Assembly (NCBI GenBank): GCA_937907495.1
Contig: CALESS010000439.1
Span: 1-8,373 of the forward strand
DNA length: 8,373 nt
Direction: 5' to 3'
From: an uncultured Anaerolineaceae bacterium
Lineage (GTDB): Bacteria; Chloroflexota; Anaerolineae; Anaerolineales; Anaerolineaceae
Shown: positions 6,490 through 8,373 of the stretch, one piece after another
Position numbering within the stretch: position 1 is the first letter of the stretch
Layout of the letters: each line of letters begins with the position of its first letter
The notes under the pieces: generated by a model
Databases searched by the model: none
Seen by the model: only the letters and a program-made list of their open reading frames with translations
Told to the model about the DNA's origin: nothing
Made by a program: the position numbers and the translations under genes

Positions 6490-6517
6490 ATTATATGACA
6501 GGTTGTTCTAAATACAA
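6490..6517 (-). promoter_or_regulatory. Candidate distal promoter of the type VII-like cluster
   Basis: On the minus strand there is a perfect TATAAT (6490-6495), with a weak -35 TTGTAT (6512-6517) sixteen bases upstream. Use of this promoter would give a leader of roughly 145 bases containing the inverted repeat at 6426-6440. The -10 is better than that of the proximal candidate and the -35 is poorer. Confidence 0.35.
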
Positions 6518-6530
6518 TCCCCTTCGGGGA
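6518..6530. other. Short GC hairpin in AT-rich intergenic region
   Basis: TCCCC and GGGGA form 5-bp arms around TTC. On the minus strand the hairpin is followed by TTGTATTT, making a weak terminator-like shape just upstream of the distal -35 box. No gene ends here, so a terminator role is doubtful. Confidence 0.3.
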
Positions 6531-6623
6531 AATGTAAGGTAATTGAAATGATGATCCTCTCGCCCCAGGTGTATAGTGCACGATTAAAGCGGGACAATTT
6601 CACCTAAACCCCTTCTCGGAAAG

Positions 6624-6629
6624 TATAAT
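6624..6629 (+). promoter_or_regulatory. Perfect -10 box (TATAAT) abutting the gatC start
   Basis: TATAAT ends six bases before the gatC ATG at 6636-6638, so the expected start of transcription (6635-6637) falls on or next to the start codon. No good -35 box is found at 16-18 bases. A leaderless gatCA mRNA is the simplest reading; otherwise this is a chance match and the promoter lies further upstream. Confidence 0.45.
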
Positions 6630-6635
6630 AACCCC

Positions 6636-6932
6636 ATGAGCCTGACAATTGCCGAAGTTGAACACATCGCCGAACTGGCCCGGCTGTCCTTGAGCGCCGA
6701 AGAAAAAGAGCGCTACCGCCAGCAGCTTTCTGCCATCCTGGAATATGCCGCCCGCCTGCAAACCGTGGATACGGCTGAGATCCCCCCGACTTCCAGCGTG
6801 CTGCCACCGCGCAGCAGCCTGCGGGAGGATGAAGCCCGCTCCCCGTTGACCACCCAGCAGGTACTGAAGAACGCCCCACGCGCTGAGGATGACCAATTCA
6901 AGGTGCCACCGGTACTGGACCTGGAGGGTTGA
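6636..6932 (+). CDS. gatC: Asp-tRNA(Asn)/Glu-tRNA(Gln) amidotransferase subunit C
   Basis: GatC is the small subunit that wraps around GatA and joins it to GatB in the GatCAB complex. The complex converts Glu-tRNA-Gln (and often Asp-tRNA-Asn) to the correctly amidated form in the cytoplasm. At 98 residues the length is normal. The N-terminal helix IAEVEHIAELARLSLSAEE and the C-terminal extended tail APRAEDDQFKVPPVLDLE are both typical. The ATG is taken as start because it aligns with the family N-terminus. Only a poor GGAAAG lies twelve bases upstream, while a TATAAT box lies just before the ATG, hence a possible leaderless message. The stop overlaps the gatA start as TGATG, so the two are coupled. 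It is transcribed divergently from the type VII-like cluster. Confidence 0.95.
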   Translation: MSLTIAEVEHIAELARLSLSAEEKERYRQQLSAILEYAARLQTVDTAEIPPTSSVLPPRSSLREDEARSPLTTQQVLKNAPRAEDDQFKVPPVLDLEG

Positions 6933-8373
6933 TGGCCGAACTGACCGATCTCTCCGTCCAGCAAATGCTGGAGATGCTCGCTTCCGCCCGGGTTTCCAGC
7001 CTGGAGTTGACCCGCGCTCACCTGGCGCGCACAGAAAGGCTCGAACGGGGCCTGCACACTTACATCACCCGCACCCCGGAATTGGCGCTGCAACAGGCGC
7101 AATCTGCCGATGAGCAACGGTCTGCGGCCCGCAAAAACGGTGAAACCCTGCCAGCCCTGCTCGGGCTGCCGCTGGCCATCAAGGATGTGCTGGCGCTGGA
7201 AGGCGTGCAGTTGACGGCGGGTTCACGCATCCTGGAGGGATTCATCCCGCCTTACACGGCCACCGCCGTACGCCGCCTCTTACAGGCGGGTGTGGTGGTG
7301 CTGGGCAAGACCAATACGGATGAATATGCCATGGGTTCCTCCACCGAGAACTCCGGCTATGGCTTTTCCCGCAACCCGTGGGATGTGGAGCGGGTTCCGG
7401 GCGGTTCGAGCGGCGGCAGTGCTTCCGCCGTGGCCGCCCGCCTGGCTCCGGCCGCCCTGGGTACGGATACGGGTGGCAGCGTACGCCAACCGGCCTCTTT
7501 TTGCGGCCTGACCGGCATCAAGCCCAGCTACGGACGCGTCTCGCGCTACGGGCTGGTGGCGTACGGCTCCTCGCTGGATACGGTCGGGGTGCTGGCGCAC
7601 AGCGCGGCGGATGCCGCCCTGATCTTCCAGCACATGGCCGGTCACGATCCGCTGGATGCCACCACGCTGGATCTACCCGTCCCGGCCTATTCCCTGCCCA
7701 CGGAACCGGATCTGAAGAGGTTACGCATCGGCGTGCCACAGGAATACTTCATCCGCGGTATGCAGGCGGAGGTGGAGCAAGCGGTACGGGCGGCGATCGG
7801 CCAGCTGCAAGCGCTGGGGGCAGAGGTCATCCCGATCAGCCTGCCGCACACGGAATATGCCCTGCCCGTTTATTACCTGATCGCCCCGGCGGAGGCTTCC
7901 GCCAACCTGGCGCGCTTCGATGGTATCCGCTACGGCCTGAGCGTGCAAGCGGACAGCCTGTGCGAGATTTACCGCCGCACCCGCGGCCAGGGCTTTGGCC
8001 CGGAGGTCAAGCGGCGCATCATGCTCGGCACGTACGCCCTTTCTGCCGGGTATTATGACGCCTATTACGGCCAGGCTCAAAAGGTGCGCACCCTCATCCA
8101 GCGGGATTTTGAAAGGGCTTTTGAGCAGGTGGATGTCATCGCCGCACCGGTGGCCCCCAGCACGGCTTTCCGCCTGGGCGAGCATACAGATGATCCGCTG
8201 GCCATGTACCTGGAAGACGTCTTCACCTTGCCTGCCAACCTGGCCGGAGTGCCCGGGCTGGCCTTCTGTGCCGGTTTTGATTCCCGCGGCCTGCCGATCG
8301 GCATGCAATTGATGGGCCGTCACTTTGAAGAGCAAACCCTCTTCCGCGCTGCCCATGCTTACCAACAGGTAAC
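6932..8373 (+). CDS. gatA: Asp-tRNA(Asn)/Glu-tRNA(Gln) amidotransferase subunit A (3' end cut)
   Basis: GatA is the amidase subunit that releases ammonia from glutamine for transamidation by GatB. About 480 residues are present of the usual ~485-490, so only the last few codons are missing. The amidase-signature Ser-cisSer-Lys triad is complete: K84 in GLPLAIKD, S159 in PGGSSGGSA and the nucleophile S183 in GTDTGGSVRQPAS. The spacings equal those of the known S. aureus enzyme (K79, S154, S178) shifted by five. Other family landmarks are GKTNTDEYAMGSSTENS, SYGRVSRYGLVAYGSSLD, VKRRIMLGTYALSAGYYDAY and the C-terminal FTLPANLAGVPG. The start overlaps the gatC stop by one base. G+C is visibly higher than in the cluster to the left. 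gatB is not in the window. Confidence 0.97.
   Translation, partial: MAELTDLSVQQMLEMLASARVSSLELTRAHLARTERLERGLHTYITRTPELALQQAQSADEQRSAARKNGETLPALLGLPLAIKDVLALEGVQLTAGSRILEGFIPPYTATAVRRLLQAGVVVLGKTNTDEYAMGSSTENSGYGFSRNPWDVERVPGGSSGGSASAVAARLAPAALGTDTGGSVRQPASFCGLTGIKPSYGRVSRYGLVAYGSSLDTVGVLAHSAADAALIFQHMAGHDPLDATTLDLPVPAYSLPTEPDLKRLRIGVPQEYFIRGMQAEVEQAVRAAIGQLQALGAEVIPISLPHTEYALPVYYLIAPAEASANLARFDGIRYGLSVQADSLCEIYRRTRGQGFGPEVKRRIMLGTYALSAGYYDAYYGQAQKVRTLIQRDFERAFEQVDVIAAPVAPSTAFRLGEHTDDPLAMYLEDVFTLPANLAGVPGLAFCAGFDSRGLPIGMQLMGRHFEEQTLFRAAHAYQQV

Noticed and set aside
6351..6581. 76-codon minus-strand frame upstream of the ATPase gene
   Set aside because: It starts at a GTG without a ribosome-binding site, has no family pattern, and overlaps the candidate promoters and repeats.
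7378..8058. Open frame of 226 codons on the plus strand, and a 214-codon frame on the minus strand at 7721-8365
   Set aside because: Both are in other frames of gatA, which is unambiguous with a full catalytic triad. The translations are low-complexity Arg/Gly/Ala-rich, as expected of shadows in high-G+C coding DNA.
1..8373. CRISPR arrays, tRNA/rRNA genes, insertion sequences or integrase attachment sites
   Set aside because: I saw no regularly spaced repeats, no tRNA cloverleaf or rRNA stretch, no transposase or integrase motif, and no terminal inverted repeats flanking the cluster.

Overview
The base composition and gene content suggest a bacterium with Gram-positive-like regulation and an indirect Gln/Asn-tRNA pathway. 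I lean towards Chloroflexota (Anaerolineae-like), but this is an impression from protein style, not a proof. Housekeeping genes lie at both edges: the 5' end of pheS on the minus strand at the left, and gatC-gatA on the plus strand at the right. Between them is a six-gene minus-strand cluster with no housekeeping function.

Left edge (1-600). pheS is cut by the window after about 75 codons. It is preceded by a well-resolved T-box riboswitch with its own sigma-70-type promoter. The T-box has an AGUA motif, a Stem I specifier loop reading UUC (Phe), a Stem III, the AGGGTGGTACCGCGG T-box core and an intrinsic terminator. Uncharged tRNA-Phe should therefore switch pheS on.

Centre (617-6340, all minus strand). 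Transcription runs from right to left. The order is: a soluble FtsK/SpoIIIE-type ATPase of 952 residues with three tandem ATPase-fold modules, only the middle one having intact Walker motifs; a 92-residue WXG100-like protein; a second WXG100-like protein of about 95 residues; a 492-residue protein made of a long coiled coil, a Gly/Ser linker and a C-terminal GNAT acetyltransferase domain; a third WXG100-like protein of 130 residues; and a 122-residue tail-anchored membrane protein. The first four genes overlap or nearly abut, and the fifth follows after 14 bases. This looks like a reduced type VII (ESX/Ess)-like module. It differs from known ones because the ATPase has no transmembrane segments, and no EccB/EccD/EsaA/EssB-type membrane partner is visible. 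The only membrane segment in the cluster is the tail anchor of the last gene. The GNAT fusion is the best candidate for a cargo or effector, but that is inference.

Right (6341-6635). A divergent, AT-rich intergenic region holds two candidate minus-strand promoters for the cluster, a repeat arrangement that resembles an operator, and a perfect TATAAT box placed so close to the gatC ATG that the gatC mRNA may be leaderless. gatC and gatA then follow with overlapping stop and start codons (TGATG). gatA runs off the window close to its end.

The cluster is visibly lower in G+C than gatA in the lines I counted by hand (40% and 48% against 62% and 77%). This fits accessory or acquired DNA between two housekeeping loci.
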